Positions 1-8,569 of a stretch of DNA of 36,038 nucleotides are shown in pieces. The notes beneath the pieces are model-generated. The model was not told where the DNA came from. It made no database searches and saw only the letters and a program-made list of their open reading frames with translations. This DNA comes from Oscillospiraceae bacterium. Lineage in GTDB: Bacteria > Bacillota > Clostridia > Oscillospirales > Oscillospiraceae. The position numbers and the translations under genes are program-made. How positions within the stretch are numbered: the first letter of the stretch is position 1; each line of letters opens with the position of its first letter. The DNA lies in the NCBI GenBank assembly GCA_902765025.1, contig CACWYC010000018.1:1-36038 (forward strand), read 5' to 3'.

Positions 1-378
1 CATTTTACGCTCCCCCGTGGACAAACCCTGTCGAATGTCCCGTAGCGAAAGCCCCTTAATGACGTGCAGCAAATCGTGAAGATCGCCGCTCTTCAGCTTC
101 TCCATATTCTCCCGATAACGGCGGTTCCAGTTGTTGGTCATGTCGGCCTCAATTTCGGGAATCTTGCGGAAAAGCTCCTCTGCATCTTCCCGGCTCATAG
201 GCCGCCGCAGGCCCACCGCACCGCAGTTGTCCGTGGGAATCTTCAGCATCAGGCCGCCGGATGGCATACGAAACACATAATATGTAGACGTTTTTCCCGC
301 AACGCGCTCTTGGGTGATGTCCTCGATGACACCGGCGCCATGCAGCGGATGAACGACTTTATCGCCAATCTGAAACAT
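1..378 (-). CDS. CarD family transcriptional regulator (3' end outside window)
   Basis: The 126 codons visible read MFQIGDKVVHPLHGAGVIED at the N-terminus, the usual opening of the RNA-polymerase-interacting (Tudor-like) domain of CarD/CdnL/TRCF-type proteins. This covers roughly residues 1-60. A helical C-terminal half follows, with a Trp-Asn-Arg-Arg-Tyr segment typical of the family. CarD proteins bind the RNA polymerase beta subunit and alter open-complex stability at promoters such as those for rRNA. The ATG at 376-378 has GGAGG seven bases upstream. The gene stands alone behind its own promoter (420-448). No stop codon is reached before position 1, so the gene continues past the window edge; family members are usually about 160 residues. 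The family call is firm, the target genes unknown. Confidence 0.9.
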   Translation of the reverse strand, partial: MFQIGDKVVHPLHGAGVIEDITQERVAGKTSTYYVFRMPSGGLMLKIPTDNCGAVGLRRPMSREDAEELFRKIPEIEADMTNNWNRRYRENMEKLKSGDLHDLLHVIKGLSLRDIRQGLSTGERKM

Positions 379-419
379 CCGGCAACCTCCTATCTGCATA
401 TTAATCGCTTATAGTAGGC

Positions 420-448
420 ATTATAAACGCTAATATATGAAAAATCAA
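420..448 (-). promoter_or_regulatory. Sigma-A-type promoter for the CarD-family gene
   Basis: On the minus strand, TTGATT (443-448) and TATAAT (420-425) are separated by 17 bases, and the start codon lies about 40 bases downstream. The flanking DNA from 420 to 540 is very AT-rich, unlike the surrounding GC-rich genes, as expected for a promoter region. It also holds a short A-rich palindrome (about 483-497) for which I see no clear role. Confidence 0.75.
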
Positions 449-551
449 GTAAAAATAGTTAAAATTTGTATTATGTTTTCATAAAAACGACGTTTTTGAA
501 GCAAAAAGCAAAGTAAATTGTCAGATTCATCCATAAAGCTGTATCGCAAAG

Positions 552-580
552 GAAAAGCCCGGCGCAAATCGCGCCGGGCT
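552..580 (-). terminator. Intrinsic terminator of the ispH operon
   Basis: A perfect 10-bp stem (AGCCCGGCGC at 556-565 paired with 571-580) with a 5-base loop lies 13 bases past the ispH-S1 stop codon. In the minus-strand transcript it is followed by a short U run. It marks the end of the long leftward operon. Confidence 0.88.
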
Positions 581-592
581 TGACAAATAATA

Positions 593-2542
593 TTACTCAG
601 CGTCCTCGGCCTCTTCGGCAGCGGGAGTCAGCAGAGCGCGGATGGACAGGGAGATCTTCTGCTTCTCCTCGTCCACAGCGGTGATCTTGGCGTCCACCAT
701 CTGGCCCTCGGACAGCACGTCGCCGGGCTTCTCAATGCGGCGGTCGGCGATCTGGGAGATGTGAATCAGGCCGTCCACACCGGGAACGATCTCGGCGAAA
801 GCGCCGAAGGTCATCAGCTTGACAATACGCACGTTGGCCACGTCGCCCACCTTGTAAGTCTCCATGAACTTATCCCAGGGGTTGGCGCTGCGGTCCTTCA
901 CGCCCAGGGAGATCTTGTGCTTCTCGGGGTCGAAGGAGATGACGTACACGTCCAGGGTGTCGCCCACAGAAACCACCTCGGCGGGGTTCTTGATGCGGGA
1001 CCAGGACAGCTCGGAAATATGGACCATGCCGTCCACACCGCCGATATCCACGAACACGCCGTAGCTGGTCATGGACTTGACAGTGCCGGTGTAGTGCTTG
1101 CCCACTTCGATGTTGTTCCAGATTTCAGCCTGGGCAGCGGCACGGGCCTCGTAGGATACGGCCTTGATGGAGCCCACCACACGGCGGCGGGCGCGGTTGA
1201 CCTCGGTGATGCGCAGGGAGACGGTCTTGCCGATCATCTCGCTGAGCTCAGCGCCCCGGGGCAGACCGCTCTGGGAAGCGGGCACGAACACCCGGATGCC
1301 CTTGACGTTGACGACGATGCCGCCCTTGTTCTCCTCGGTGACCTTGCCCTCGACGGTGGTCTTGTCCTCGGCGTACTGGGCGATGTCCTCCCAGATCTTC
1401 ACGGCGTCCAGACGCTTCTTGGACAGCTTGGCATAGCCGTCCACGTCGTTGACGCGGATGACGAACAGCTCGATCTCGTCGCCCACCTTGACGACGTCTT
1501 CGGGCTTCACATTGGGGTCGGCGGACAGCTCTTCGATATCAATATAACCTGCCTGCTTGGTGCCCAGGTCGACCTGCACTTCGGTGGGGCCGATGGCGGT
1601 CACAATACCGGTTACCTTATCTCCTGTATTTAAAGTTTTAAAGGATTTTTCCAGCATTTCTTCGAAGCTCTCTTCCATAGCTTCCGTGTTCTTGATTTCT
1701 TCGCTCATCGTTTTGTTTACCTCCTTAATAATGCCCGCAGGCGTGGAGGCTCCTGCTGTCAGCCCCGCCACCTTGCATCCTGCGAACCATTCCCTCCGCA
1801 AATCCGCCGCCGTCTCGATCTGATAGACCTTGGCGCAGTGCATCCGGCACAACTCGGTAAGGTGCTTGGTGTTGGCGCTCTTGCCGTCACCCACCACTAC
1901 CATAGCGTCCACTTCGGCGGCTATTCTTGCCGCTTCCGTTTGACGCTTATGCGTAGCATTACATATTGTATCAAATAATTTGACATTTGTACACTGTTTT
2001 TTCAAAAAATTTGCGGAACTTTCCCAAACCGATCGAATGCAGGTGGTTTGGGCCACCACAGACAGGGGAATATCCCGTCTTGAGGCGTCCTCAGAGAGCC
2101 ATTTCCGAATGGCCTCCTCCCCTTCAAACACAAGGCTGCCAGCGGAATAGCTGGCCACGCCCATCACCTCCGGGTGCTGGGGCTCGCCGATGATGACAGG
2201 GGTTCTCCCCTCCCGGTCCGCCTGGGCCACCAGGGCCTGAATGTGCATCACATTGGGGCATGTGGCGTTCACCTGCTCTACGCCCATTTCCGCGAGCCTC
2301 TCCAACGTTTCCCGCCGCTCGCCGTGGGCGCGGATGAGCACAGTCTCTCCCGGCGCGATTTCCTCCACCGACGCCACCTGCCGTGCGCCCTTGGCAGCTA
2401 AATCCCGCACCACGTTGGCGTTGTGCACGATGCTGCCCAGCATGACGCAGCCGCCCTTTTCCGCCGCCACCTGCTCCGCCAGCTTCACCGCCCGCTCCAC
2501 GCCGTAGCAAAACCCGGCGCTCCTGGCCAGAATGACCTCCAT
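593..2542 (-). CDS. ispH: IspH (HMBPP reductase) fused to S1 RNA-binding domains
   Basis: The first ~275 residues are 4-hydroxy-3-methylbut-2-enyl diphosphate reductase, the last enzyme of the MEP isoprenoid pathway. The three cluster-binding cysteines are present (C12 in AGFCYGV, C95 in ATCPN, C194 in TICNAT), with substrate-binding H40, H73 and H123/E125 (HPE). After an acidic linker come four S1 OB-fold repeats (about 305-375, 390-458, 480-548 and 565-634), as in ribosomal protein S1, and a Glu/Ala-rich tail. This fusion is well known in Clostridia and substitutes for a free-standing RpsA-like protein. I chose the ATG at 2542 over the GTG at 2545: GGGAGG then lies six bases away and the protein begins MEVILA, as in relatives. 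The start overlaps the plsC stop (TGATG). It is the last gene of the operon. Confidence 0.95.
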   Translation of the reverse strand: MEVILARSAGFCYGVERAVKLAEQVAAEKGGCVMLGSIVHNANVVRDLAAKGARQVASVEEIAPGETVLIRAHGERRETLERLAEMGVEQVNATCPNVMHIQALVAQADREGRTPVIIGEPQHPEVMGVASYSAGSLVFEGEEAIRKWLSEDASRRDIPLSVVAQTTCIRSVWESSANFLKKQCTNVKLFDTICNATHKRQTEAARIAAEVDAMVVVGDGKSANTKHLTELCRMHCAKVYQIETAADLRREWFAGCKVAGLTAGASTPAGIIKEVNKTMSEEIKNTEAMEESFEEMLEKSFKTLNTGDKVTGIVTAIGPTEVQVDLGTKQAGYIDIEELSADPNVKPEDVVKVGDEIELFVIRVNDVDGYAKLSKKRLDAVKIWEDIAQYAEDKTTVEGKVTEENKGGIVVNVKGIRVFVPASQSGLPRGAELSEMIGKTVSLRITEVNRARRRVVGSIKAVSYEARAAAQAEIWNNIEVGKHYTGTVKSMTSYGVFVDIGGVDGMVHISELSWSRIKNPAEVVSVGDTLDVYVISFDPEKHKISLGVKDRSANPWDKFMETYKVGDVANVRIVKLMTFGAFAEIVPGVDGLIHISQIADRRIEKPGDVLSEGQMVDAKITAVDEEKQKISLSIRALLTPAAEEAEDAE

Positions 2543-3141
2543 CACATGCCTCCCAGCGCGTAGCTCCGCCGCAGCGCCTCCTCGGCGTTGGCCTGCATCT
2601 CCTCCGCCGTGCCCTTGCGGCCGGTATACACCGGGTCAAAGGGCTTGCCGAAAATCACTCTCGTCTTGCGGAAAAGCCGCTTTTTCATGTCGATAAAAAC
2701 GGGCATCATGGGTACGCCGCCCCGGACGGCAATCACCGCCGCGCCGCTCTTGACCTCCACCTGGCCTTTCTCCTTCACCCGCGTCCCCTCCGGGAACAGC
2801 AGCAGCGTAAAGCCGTCGTGGAGGCTCTTGATGGAGGTTTTCACCGCGTTGATGTCGGAGTTGCCCCGGTCCACCGGGAACACGCCGATGGCGGTGAGAA
2901 ACGGCCCGATCAGCGGAATGCGAAACAACTGCTTTTTCGCCATGATCCGCAGCGGATACGTCTTCGGCAGGGCCATAATCACCTGAATGGGGTCCAAGGC
3001 GCTGGAATGGTTGGCGCACATCAGCACCGGCCCCTCCGGCACGTTTTCCGCCCCAATGACCTCCACCGGGTGGAAAAAGCTGAAAATGGGGTAGAGAATA
3101 ATGTGGGTAATGCGATAGGCTTTGGCAAAGGGATTCGTCAC
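2542..3141 (-). CDS. plsC: 1-acyl-sn-glycerol-3-phosphate acyltransferase
   Basis: This 199-residue membrane-associated acyltransferase makes phosphatidic acid from lysophosphatidic acid in phospholipid synthesis. The catalytic NHSSALDP (NHxxxxD) motif and the substrate-binding FPEGTR motif are both intact, with the hydrophobic stretch before the first motif. Length and motif spacing are normal for PlsC. The start is GTG, its GTGA overlapping the cmk stop, with an AGGA-type ribosome site inside the end of cmk. The cmk-plsC-ispH order recurs in many Clostridia. Confidence 0.93.
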   Translation of the reverse strand: MTNPFAKAYRITHIILYPIFSFFHPVEVIGAENVPEGPVLMCANHSSALDPIQVIMALPKTYPLRIMAKKQLFRIPLIGPFLTAIGVFPVDRGNSDINAVKTSIKSLHDGFTLLLFPEGTRVKEKGQVEVKSGAAVIAVRGGVPMMPVFIDMKKRLFRKTRVIFGKPFDPVYTGRKGTAEEMQANAEEALRRSYALGGM

Positions 3142-3818
3142 AGTCCAACACTTCCTTTGATGACGTCCAGCAGCAAATCGCGGCTGCCGGCGAAATCCAG
3201 ATCGCTGGTGTCCACCATAATGGCGTCGTCCGCAGGACGCAGGGGTGCCGCCTCCCGGTGGGAGTCCTGGTAGTCCCGCTGCTCCATCTCCTGCAGCACC
3301 TCCTCATAGGGCTTGGGTGTGCCCCGCTCGGCCAGCTCCTTCACCCGGCGCTGCGCCCGCACCTTCACGTCGGCAAAGAGGAATATCTTCACGTCGGCGT
3401 CCGGCAGCACCACCGTGCCGATGTCCCGGCCGTCCATAATCACGCTCTTCTCCCGGGCGATGGCGCGCTGCATCTCCATGAGAAACGCCCGCACCTGGGG
3501 AATGGCGGACACGTGGGAGGCGTACATGCTGATCTCCGGCAGGCGGATTTCCGCGGACACGTCCCGCCCGCCCAGGTACATGTGCTGGGTGCCGTCGTCA
3601 GAGTAATCCATATCAATATGTATCTCCGGCAGGGCAGCGATCACCGCCGCCGCGTCCTGGGGGTCGATGCCCTTTTCCCGGATATGGAGGCCGATGGAGC
3701 GGTACATGGCCCCGGTATCCACATATACGATGCCCAACTCCCTGGCAATCGCCTTGGCCAGGGTGCTTTTTCCGGCGCCGCTGGGGCCGTCCACCGCCAC
3801 GGAATAAATCTTCTTCAT
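3138..3818 (-). CDS. cmk: Cytidylate kinase
   Basis: This 226-residue enzyme phosphorylates CMP and dCMP with ATP. It shows the P-loop GPSGAGKST near residue 11, then VDTGAMYRSIG (nucleoside-monophosphate binding), DGRDIGTVVLPDAD with the conserved Arg-Asp, and the LID region around RAQRR. Length is standard for the bacterial enzyme. It starts with ATG one base after the preceding stop, with AAAGGAG ten bases upstream, and its stop overlaps plsC. Confidence 0.96.
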   Translation of the reverse strand: MKKIYSVAVDGPSGAGKSTLAKAIARELGIVYVDTGAMYRSIGLHIREKGIDPQDAAAVIAALPEIHIDMDYSDDGTQHMYLGGRDVSAEIRLPEISMYASHVSAIPQVRAFLMEMQRAIAREKSVIMDGRDIGTVVLPDADVKIFLFADVKVRAQRRVKELAERGTPKPYEEVLQEMEQRDYQDSHREAAPLRPADDAIMVDTSDLDFAGSRDLLLDVIKGSVGL

Positions 3819-3819
3819 G

Positions 3820-5064
3820 TCAAATGCTCTCCTTTATCTGCTGTGCGGCGCTCTCCCCTGCCAGATGGCCGGTTGCCCAGGCGATCTGCAGGTTAAAGCC
3901 GCCGGTATAGGCGTCAACGTCCAGCACCTCCCCGGCAAAATAGAGGCCGGAAACCAGCTTGGACGCCATGGTGCCCGGCTGCACCTCCGACACCTTCACG
4001 CCACCGGAGGTGACGATGGCCTCCGCCACGCCACGGGGACCGGAAACAGGGATTTCAAAATGCTTCAGCAGCTTCACCAGCGCCTGCCGCTGCTCCCGGG
4101 TGACGGAATTCACCTTAACGGTGCCGTCCATCCCCAGCCGGGACAAAAGCACGTCCACCATGCTGTGGGGCACCAGGCCCGCCACAATCTTTTCAAAATC
4201 CCGGTTGGGGCTCTCGCCCATGTCCCGTAAAATACGGCTGTCCAGCTTCTGCTCGTCCAGAGCGGGCTTCAGGTCCACCGCCAGGCGGTAGCTCTCCCTG
4301 TCCCAGTCCCGCAGGTGGGCGCTGGCGCTGAGCACCAGCGGGCCGGACACCCCGAAATGGGTAAACAGCATCTCGCCGAACTCCCGGAACACCGCTTTAT
4401 TCTTGCGGTTATAGGCCGTCAGCTCCACGTTTTTCAGCGCCAGGCCCTGCATCTTGCCGCAGTCCTCATCCGGGCTCACCAGGGGCACAAGAGACCCCCG
4501 GGGCGGAATGATGGTATGTCCCGCCGCCTCCGCCAGGCGATAGCCGTCGCCGGTGGAGCCGGTGCCGGGATAGCTGACGCCGCCGGTGGCAATCACCGCC
4601 GCCGCGCAGGGGTACGTTCCCTTCTCCCCCTGCACCGCCGTCACGGCGCCATCCCTCACCACGATCTCCGTGGCCCGGTCATGCACCCACTCCACACGGA
4701 GCTGATGGCACCGCCGCTTCAAGGCATCGGAGATGTCAAAGGCGCTGTCCGACACCGGAAACACCCGATTCCCCCGCTCCACCTTCAAAGCCACGCCCTG
4801 GCTCTCAAAAAAGGCCATAGTGTCAGCGGGAAGAAAGCGGGAAAAGGCGCTGTAAAGGAATCTGCCATTACGGGGAATATTGGCCATCAGCCCATCCAAA
4901 TCCGTTTGGTTGGTGACGTTGCACCGTCCCTTTCCAGTGATATTGATTTTTTTACCCAGGCGCTCGTTGGGCTCCATGAGTTGCACCTTGGCGCCGCCTT
5001 CCGCGGCGGCCACAGCAGCCATCAGGCCCGCCGCACCGCCGCCAACGATTACGATATCAGTCAT
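3820..5064 (-). CDS. FAD-dependent oxidoreductase, BaiN/YhiN (HI0933) family
   Basis: This 414-residue flavoprotein of unknown substrate has the N-terminal dinucleotide fold IVGGGAAGLMAA and GKGRCNVTN, a family hallmark. Its C-terminal FAD-binding stretch is FAGEVLDVDAYTGGFNLQ. One family member (BaiN) was described as a bile-acid dehydroxylation reductase, but the family is broad and this operon gives no hint of bile-acid work. I start at the ATG at 5062-5064, which gives MTDIVIVGGG. An upstream in-frame start would add a 33-residue arginine-rich tail lying in the rpiR gene. The start overlaps the preceding gene by eight bases. Confidence 0.85.
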   Translation of the reverse strand: MTDIVIVGGGAAGLMAAVAAAEGGAKVQLMEPNERLGKKINITGKGRCNVTNQTDLDGLMANIPRNGRFLYSAFSRFLPADTMAFFESQGVALKVERGNRVFPVSDSAFDISDALKRRCHQLRVEWVHDRATEIVVRDGAVTAVQGEKGTYPCAAAVIATGGVSYPGTGSTGDGYRLAEAAGHTIIPPRGSLVPLVSPDEDCGKMQGLALKNVELTAYNRKNKAVFREFGEMLFTHFGVSGPLVLSASAHLRDWDRESYRLAVDLKPALDEQKLDSRILRDMGESPNRDFEKIVAGLVPHSMVDVLLSRLGMDGTVKVNSVTREQRQALVKLLKHFEIPVSGPRGVAEAIVTSGGVKVSEVQPGTMASKLVSGLYFAGEVLDVDAYTGGFNLQIAWATGHLAGESAAQQIKESI

Positions 5065-5923
5065 CTTCCGCCTTCCCGAAAATGTTGTATTTGGTCCAGA
5101 CCTTCTCCATCTCGGCAAAGGTGTGGGAAACGTCGTCGCTGCGCTGGCGGCCCACTGCCACAATCAGCGCGTTCAGCAGGCTCAAGGGCGCCGCCATAGA
5201 GTCCACGAAGGAAATGGCGTCGCAGCCCACCAGCAGCGCCGCCGAGGACATCGGGAACAAGGGCGACACCTTGCTGTCGGTGATGGCAATCACGTCTGCG
5301 CCTCGCTCCGAGGCCATCTCCACGGCGTGAATCACCATCTTGGAATACCGGGGAAAGGTAATGCCGATCAGCACGTCCCCCGGCCCGATATGCACCAACT
5401 GCTCGTAGATCTCGCCGGCCGCGGTATTCTGCACGTATATGACATTTTTGAAAATCAAATGGAAATAAAAGTTCAAATATCCCGCCAAAAACGAGCTGGA
5501 ACGAACGCCTAAAATATAGATATGTTCCGCCTTTTGCAGCTTGTCCACCACCCGGTCAAAGTCCTCACGGTCGATACCGTTGATGGCACTGCGGATGCTG
5601 TCGGCGTCCCGCTGCATGACGGAGCCCAGAATATCCGAATCGTTAATCTGCTGCCGGGAAACCTGGATGCGCTGAATGGAAGTGAGCTTGCCTCGGACGA
5701 TCTCCTGCAGCGCCCGCTGCATCTCCGGGTAGCCCTCGTAGCCCAGATGGGCGGCAAACCGCACCACCGTGGACTCGCTGACGTCGGCAGTCTCCGCCAG
5801 CCTGGCCGCCGTCATAAAGGCCGCCTTGTCGTAATCATCCAATATATATTGGGCGATGCGCTTATGTCCCTTGCTGAGATGGTCCATCTCGGCACGAATG
5901 GTCTGCAATACATTCTGCTTCAA
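5057..5923 (-). CDS. MurR/RpiR family transcriptional regulator
   Basis: This 288-residue protein has an N-terminal RpiR helix-turn-helix (about 1-75, with AETADVSESTVVRFAAHLGY as the recognition region) and a C-terminal SIS sugar-phosphate-binding domain (about 120-250, including YILGVRSSS). Members usually repress or activate amino-sugar or sugar catabolic genes in response to a phosphosugar. No such genes are nearby, so its target is unknown. The TTG start at 5921-5923 is favoured because TTGA overlaps the rluB stop, a G-rich ribosome site precedes it, and the protein then begins at the conserved N-terminus. Sitting inside a housekeeping operon is unusual for this family. Confidence 0.87.
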   Translation of the reverse strand: MKQNVLQTIRAEMDHLSKGHKRIAQYILDDYDKAAFMTAARLAETADVSESTVVRFAAHLGYEGYPEMQRALQEIVRGKLTSIQRIQVSRQQINDSDILGSVMQRDADSIRSAINGIDREDFDRVVDKLQKAEHIYILGVRSSSFLAGYLNFYFHLIFKNVIYVQNTAAGEIYEQLVHIGPGDVLIGITFPRYSKMVIHAVEMASERGADVIAITDSKVSPLFPMSSAALLVGCDAISFVDSMAAPLSLLNALIVAVGRQRSDDVSHTFAEMEKVWTKYNIFGKAEDD

Positions 5924-6633
5924 CGCCCATCGCCCCCCTTTGCCTCTTGAATCTCCTCTGCGGTGAGGTAGCGCCACTGTCCGCAGGGCAAATCACCCAG
6001 CGACAGCTTGTCCTCCTGAATCCGCACCAGCCGACGCACCGACAAGCCCGCCTTGGCGCACAGCCGCCTGATCTGCCGCTTGCGGCCCTGGTGAATGGTG
6101 ATTTCCAACTCGGCGTCGCTGCCGTCACGCCGCAGCACCGTCACCTGGGCGGGCATAACACTTTCGCCATCCAGGTCGGTGATGGCGGCGATTCTCTCCT
6201 CGCAGCCGTCCCACGCACCGCTGACCCTGACACGGTACACCTTGTCCATCTGATGAGAGGGATGGGTCATCCGCTCCATAAAGGCGCCGTCGTTGGTCAT
6301 CAGCAGCAGCCCTTCGGAGTCACGGTCCAGCCGTCCCACCGGGTACACCTTCACCCCACAGTCCGCCACCAGCTCGCCCACCAGGTGGGCGGCGTGGTCG
6401 TCCGCCATGGAGCAGGTATATCCCCGGGGCTTATGGAGCATCAAATAGGTGTATTTGCCTGGCAAGGAAATCTCCTTGCCATCTACGCATATCACAGCGT
6501 TTTCCGCCGCCTTCTGCCCCAGCTCTGCCACCTGTCCGTCCACGGTCACTCTTCCCTGCCGCAGCAGGTCTTCCGCAGCCCGGCGGGAGCACAAGCCGCT
6601 CTGGGCGATGATTTTCTGTATCCGTTCCGTTAT
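5920..6633 (-). CDS. rluB: 23S rRNA pseudouridine synthase, RluB/RsuA family, apparent AUA start
   Basis: This 237-residue enzyme isomerises a uridine in rRNA. An N-terminal S4 RNA-binding domain (about 1-60, QKIIAQSGLCSRRAAEDLL) precedes the catalytic domain with the active-site GRLDRDSEGLLLMTND motif and a C-terminal RQIRRLCAKAGL region. No ATG, GTG or TTG can open the S4 domain: the first TTG (6594) would delete its first helix. The ATA at 6631-6633 fits instead. It gives a protein opening x-TERIQKIIAQSG, has AAGGGGG six bases upstream, and forms an ATAA overlap with the stop of the gene before it. A sequencing error (ATG to ATA) is the alternative. Confidence 0.9.
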   Translation of the reverse strand: MTERIQKIIAQSGLCSRRAAEDLLRQGRVTVDGQVAELGQKAAENAVICVDGKEISLPGKYTYLMLHKPRGYTCSMADDHAAHLVGELVADCGVKVYPVGRLDRDSEGLLLMTNDGAFMERMTHPSHQMDKVYRVRVSGAWDGCEERIAAITDLDGESVMPAQVTVLRRDGSDAELEITIHQGRKRQIRRLCAKAGLSVRRLVRIQEDKLSLGDLPCGQWRYLTAEEIQEAKGGDGR

Positions 6634-7403
6634 GTTGTGCCCCCTTCTCCGAAGCCCCAGTCATATAATGCAGCGTGATCCGCCCAATCGTTGCCGTCGC
6701 AGAGCGTCACCGCCACCAGCCGCCGTCCGTCCCGGACGCAGCAGCTCACCAGGGTACGCCCCGCCGCCTTGGTGTACCCGGTTTTCAGCCCGATGCACCC
6801 CGGCAGCGTCTTTAACAGCTTGTTGTGATTGCTCATGGTGCGCCCGCCCACAGTGACGCTTGTGGTGGAGCAAAGCCGCACAAAAGTTGGGTCATTTACG
6901 GCATAGGCCGCCAAAATCGCCATATCCCTGGCGGTGGAATGGTGGTTTTCCCCATCCAGCCCGTTGGGATTTTCAAAGGAGGTATTCATCATCCCCAGCG
7001 CCTGTGCCTTCTCGTTCATCCGCGCCACAAAAGCATCCAAGCCGCCGCAGTGGTCGGCCAGGCACAGCGCCGCGTCGTTGCCGCTGCACAGCAGCAGCCC
7101 GTACAGCAGCTCCTCCACCGTCACCGTCTCGCCGGGCTGCAAATACATGGAGGACCCCTCCACCATGTGGGCGGCGGTCACCTCCACCGTGTCCTGCAGC
7201 CGAGCACAGTCCAGCGCTACCAGCGCCGTCATAATCTTGGTGGTGCTGGCAATCAGCCGTATTTCATCCGCCCGGTATTCATACAATACGTCCCCGCTGT
7301 CGGCGTCCATCAGAACAGTCGCCCCGGCAGACGTACCCACACCGTCGGCAAAGCAGGGCACAATCAGCCCCACCATCAGCAGCAAGCAAAGCACACGTTT
7401 CAC
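6630..7403 (-). CDS. D-alanyl-D-alanine carboxypeptidase, S11 family
   Basis: This 257-residue exported penicillin-binding protein trims the terminal D-Ala from peptidoglycan stem peptides. A signal peptide (about 1-19, ending near CFA) is followed by the three active-site motifs: STTK (S53-K56), SGN (106-108) and KTG (206-208). It lacks the long C-terminal beta domain of larger S11 enzymes, so it is a short DacF/DacB-like form. A sporulation role is possible given ytfJ next door. The GTG at 7403 is preferred to the in-frame TTG at 7409, since GAGGTG lies seven bases from the GTG but only one from the TTG. Confidence 0.9.
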   Translation of the reverse strand: MKRVLCLLLMVGLIVPCFADGVGTSAGATVLMDADSGDVLYEYRADEIRLIASTTKIMTALVALDCARLQDTVEVTAAHMVEGSSMYLQPGETVTVEELLYGLLLCSGNDAALCLADHCGGLDAFVARMNEKAQALGMMNTSFENPNGLDGENHHSTARDMAILAAYAVNDPTFVRLCSTTSVTVGGRTMSNHNKLLKTLPGCIGLKTGYTKAAGRTLVSCCVRDGRRLVAVTLCDGNDWADHAALYDWGFGEGGTT

Positions 7404-7435
7404 CGTCAATCACCTCGACGGTGCAGTTTATGCGC

Positions 7436-7834
7436 TTACAGGATGTCCTGTTCCTCTTTCTTGCGGTTGACGAAATTCTCCACCCGGTCCATCACCTCGG
7501 GCACCAGCTCAATGGCCCGGTCAAGAGTTGTCACAGCGGGCGTGCCCACCGGCAGCACCCGGGTAATGCCGTCCTTCACCATCAGGAAGGACACCGGCTC
7601 CACCTTCACACCGGCTGCCGCGCCGCCGCCGAAGCGGTCGCCGGACTTGCCGTAGTCCCCGCCGCCGCTTCCGAAGCCAAAGGTCATACGACTCACCGGA
7701 ATCAGCGTCACGCCGTCAGCGGTGTGTATGGGCTCGCCCACGATGGTGTTGGAATCCACCATCTGGCGAATCTTATTGATGGATGCCTCCATCAGCTCCG
7801 TCAAGGACTGGTTCTTGTTCTCCTGCTTGTCCAT
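7436..7834 (-). CDS. ytfJ: Spore protein YtfJ (GerW family)
   Basis: This 132-residue protein of the GerW/YtfJ family is associated with sporulation and germination in Bacillus. It has the conserved core VVGEPIHTADGVTLIPVSR-like region (about 30-50), the glycine-rich FGFGSGGGDYG stretch and GGGAAAGVKVEP. The ATG at 7832-7834 has AAAGGG eight bases upstream; a GTG nine bases earlier is poorly placed. In Bacillus and Clostridia the gene commonly lies beside scpAB, a DUF2953 gene and dacF, as here. It suggests the organism forms spores or descends from spore formers. Confidence 0.92.
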   Translation of the reverse strand: MDKQENKNQSLTELMEASINKIRQMVDSNTIVGEPIHTADGVTLIPVSRMTFGFGSGGGDYGKSGDRFGGGAAAGVKVEPVSFLMVKDGITRVLPVGTPAVTTLDRAIELVPEVMDRVENFVNRKKEEQDIL

Positions 7835-7864
7835 AATGGTCACCCTTTCTCTGTCGAAATGCTG

Positions 7865-8533
7865 TTAAGCGGTTTTACTTTCCACCGCGCTTGTTTCCTT
7901 GGATTGCTCATTAGATGCCTGCTTCTGCTGCTTCTGAAACTGAATAAACCATCTAACCAACGGTCCCGCGGCAGAGGCGCCGATGGCGAAGAAATCCCCC
8001 ACGCGGAAGAAGATACCCACATCCCCCTCCGAGCGTGTGCCATCCGCCGTAAAGTCTACGCCCAGGTGGATTTCCGGGTCAGGAAGCTGAACCATTTGCT
8101 CCAGCCGCGGCATCACAGACCACATGCCGCTGCAGGCGGCGCCGTACATCTCCGCCACCACGCAGGGGTCCTCGCCGCCGAAGATCACCGTCAATTGCAG
8201 CGGATCAATGCGAATCCGCTTGCCCGTGGCGCGCAGCGCCCGCTGCGCGCTCTGCCATACCGCCTTCAGCAGCGCCCAGATGTCCCAAAAGCCCATCTTA
8301 GGCCGTGATGCTTTCTTCTGCGGCTTGGCGGCGGTCGGTTTTTCCTGCTTCGGCTTCTCCGCCTTGGGCTTCTTGGGTTTACGCTCCGGCTTGGGGATAA
8401 TGGCGATGCTCTTGGGCCCGATTTTCACCGCCACCGCCAGGCTTTCGCCAAATTGTACCCGCACGCCTACCCGCAGCCGGGAGAAGCCAAACAGCACCGC
8501 CAGCAATCCACCGACGATATAAAGCGCCGTCAT
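7865..8533 (-). CDS. DUF2953 family membrane protein (YtfI-like)
   Basis: This 222-residue protein of unknown function has one N-terminal membrane segment (about 3-18). A strongly basic Lys/Pro-rich linker (about 48-80) follows, then a DUF2953 domain, with GDVGIFFRVGDFFAIGAS-like residues in the C-terminal half. Its place directly before ytfJ matches ytfI in Bacillus, where the pair is linked to sporulation. The ATG at 8531-8533 follows GGGGGGAGG and is clearly the start; upstream in-frame codons lie in the scpB-DUF2953 gap. Confidence 0.78.
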   Translation of the reverse strand: MTALYIVGGLLAVLFGFSRLRVGVRVQFGESLAVAVKIGPKSIAIIPKPERKPKKPKAEKPKQEKPTAAKPQKKASRPKMGFWDIWALLKAVWQSAQRALRATGKRIRIDPLQLTVIFGGEDPCVVAEMYGAACSGMWSVMPRLEQMVQLPDPEIHLGVDFTADGTRSEGDVGIFFRVGDFFAIGASAAGPLVRWFIQFQKQQKQASNEQSKETSAVESKTA

Positions 8534-8569
8534 AAGCCTCCCCCCTTTCACAGCGGCGTCAAGCCGCAT

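Noticed and set aside
483..497. A short AAAAACG/CGTTTTT palindrome upstream of the CarD-family promoter
   Set aside because: It has a one-base centre and lies in AT-rich DNA; too little to call an operator or terminator.
761..1633. A 290-codon open frame antisense to ispH-S1
   Set aside because: It is a GC-bias shadow: His, Gly and Leu-rich with no domain, and the opposite strand encodes intact S1 repeats.
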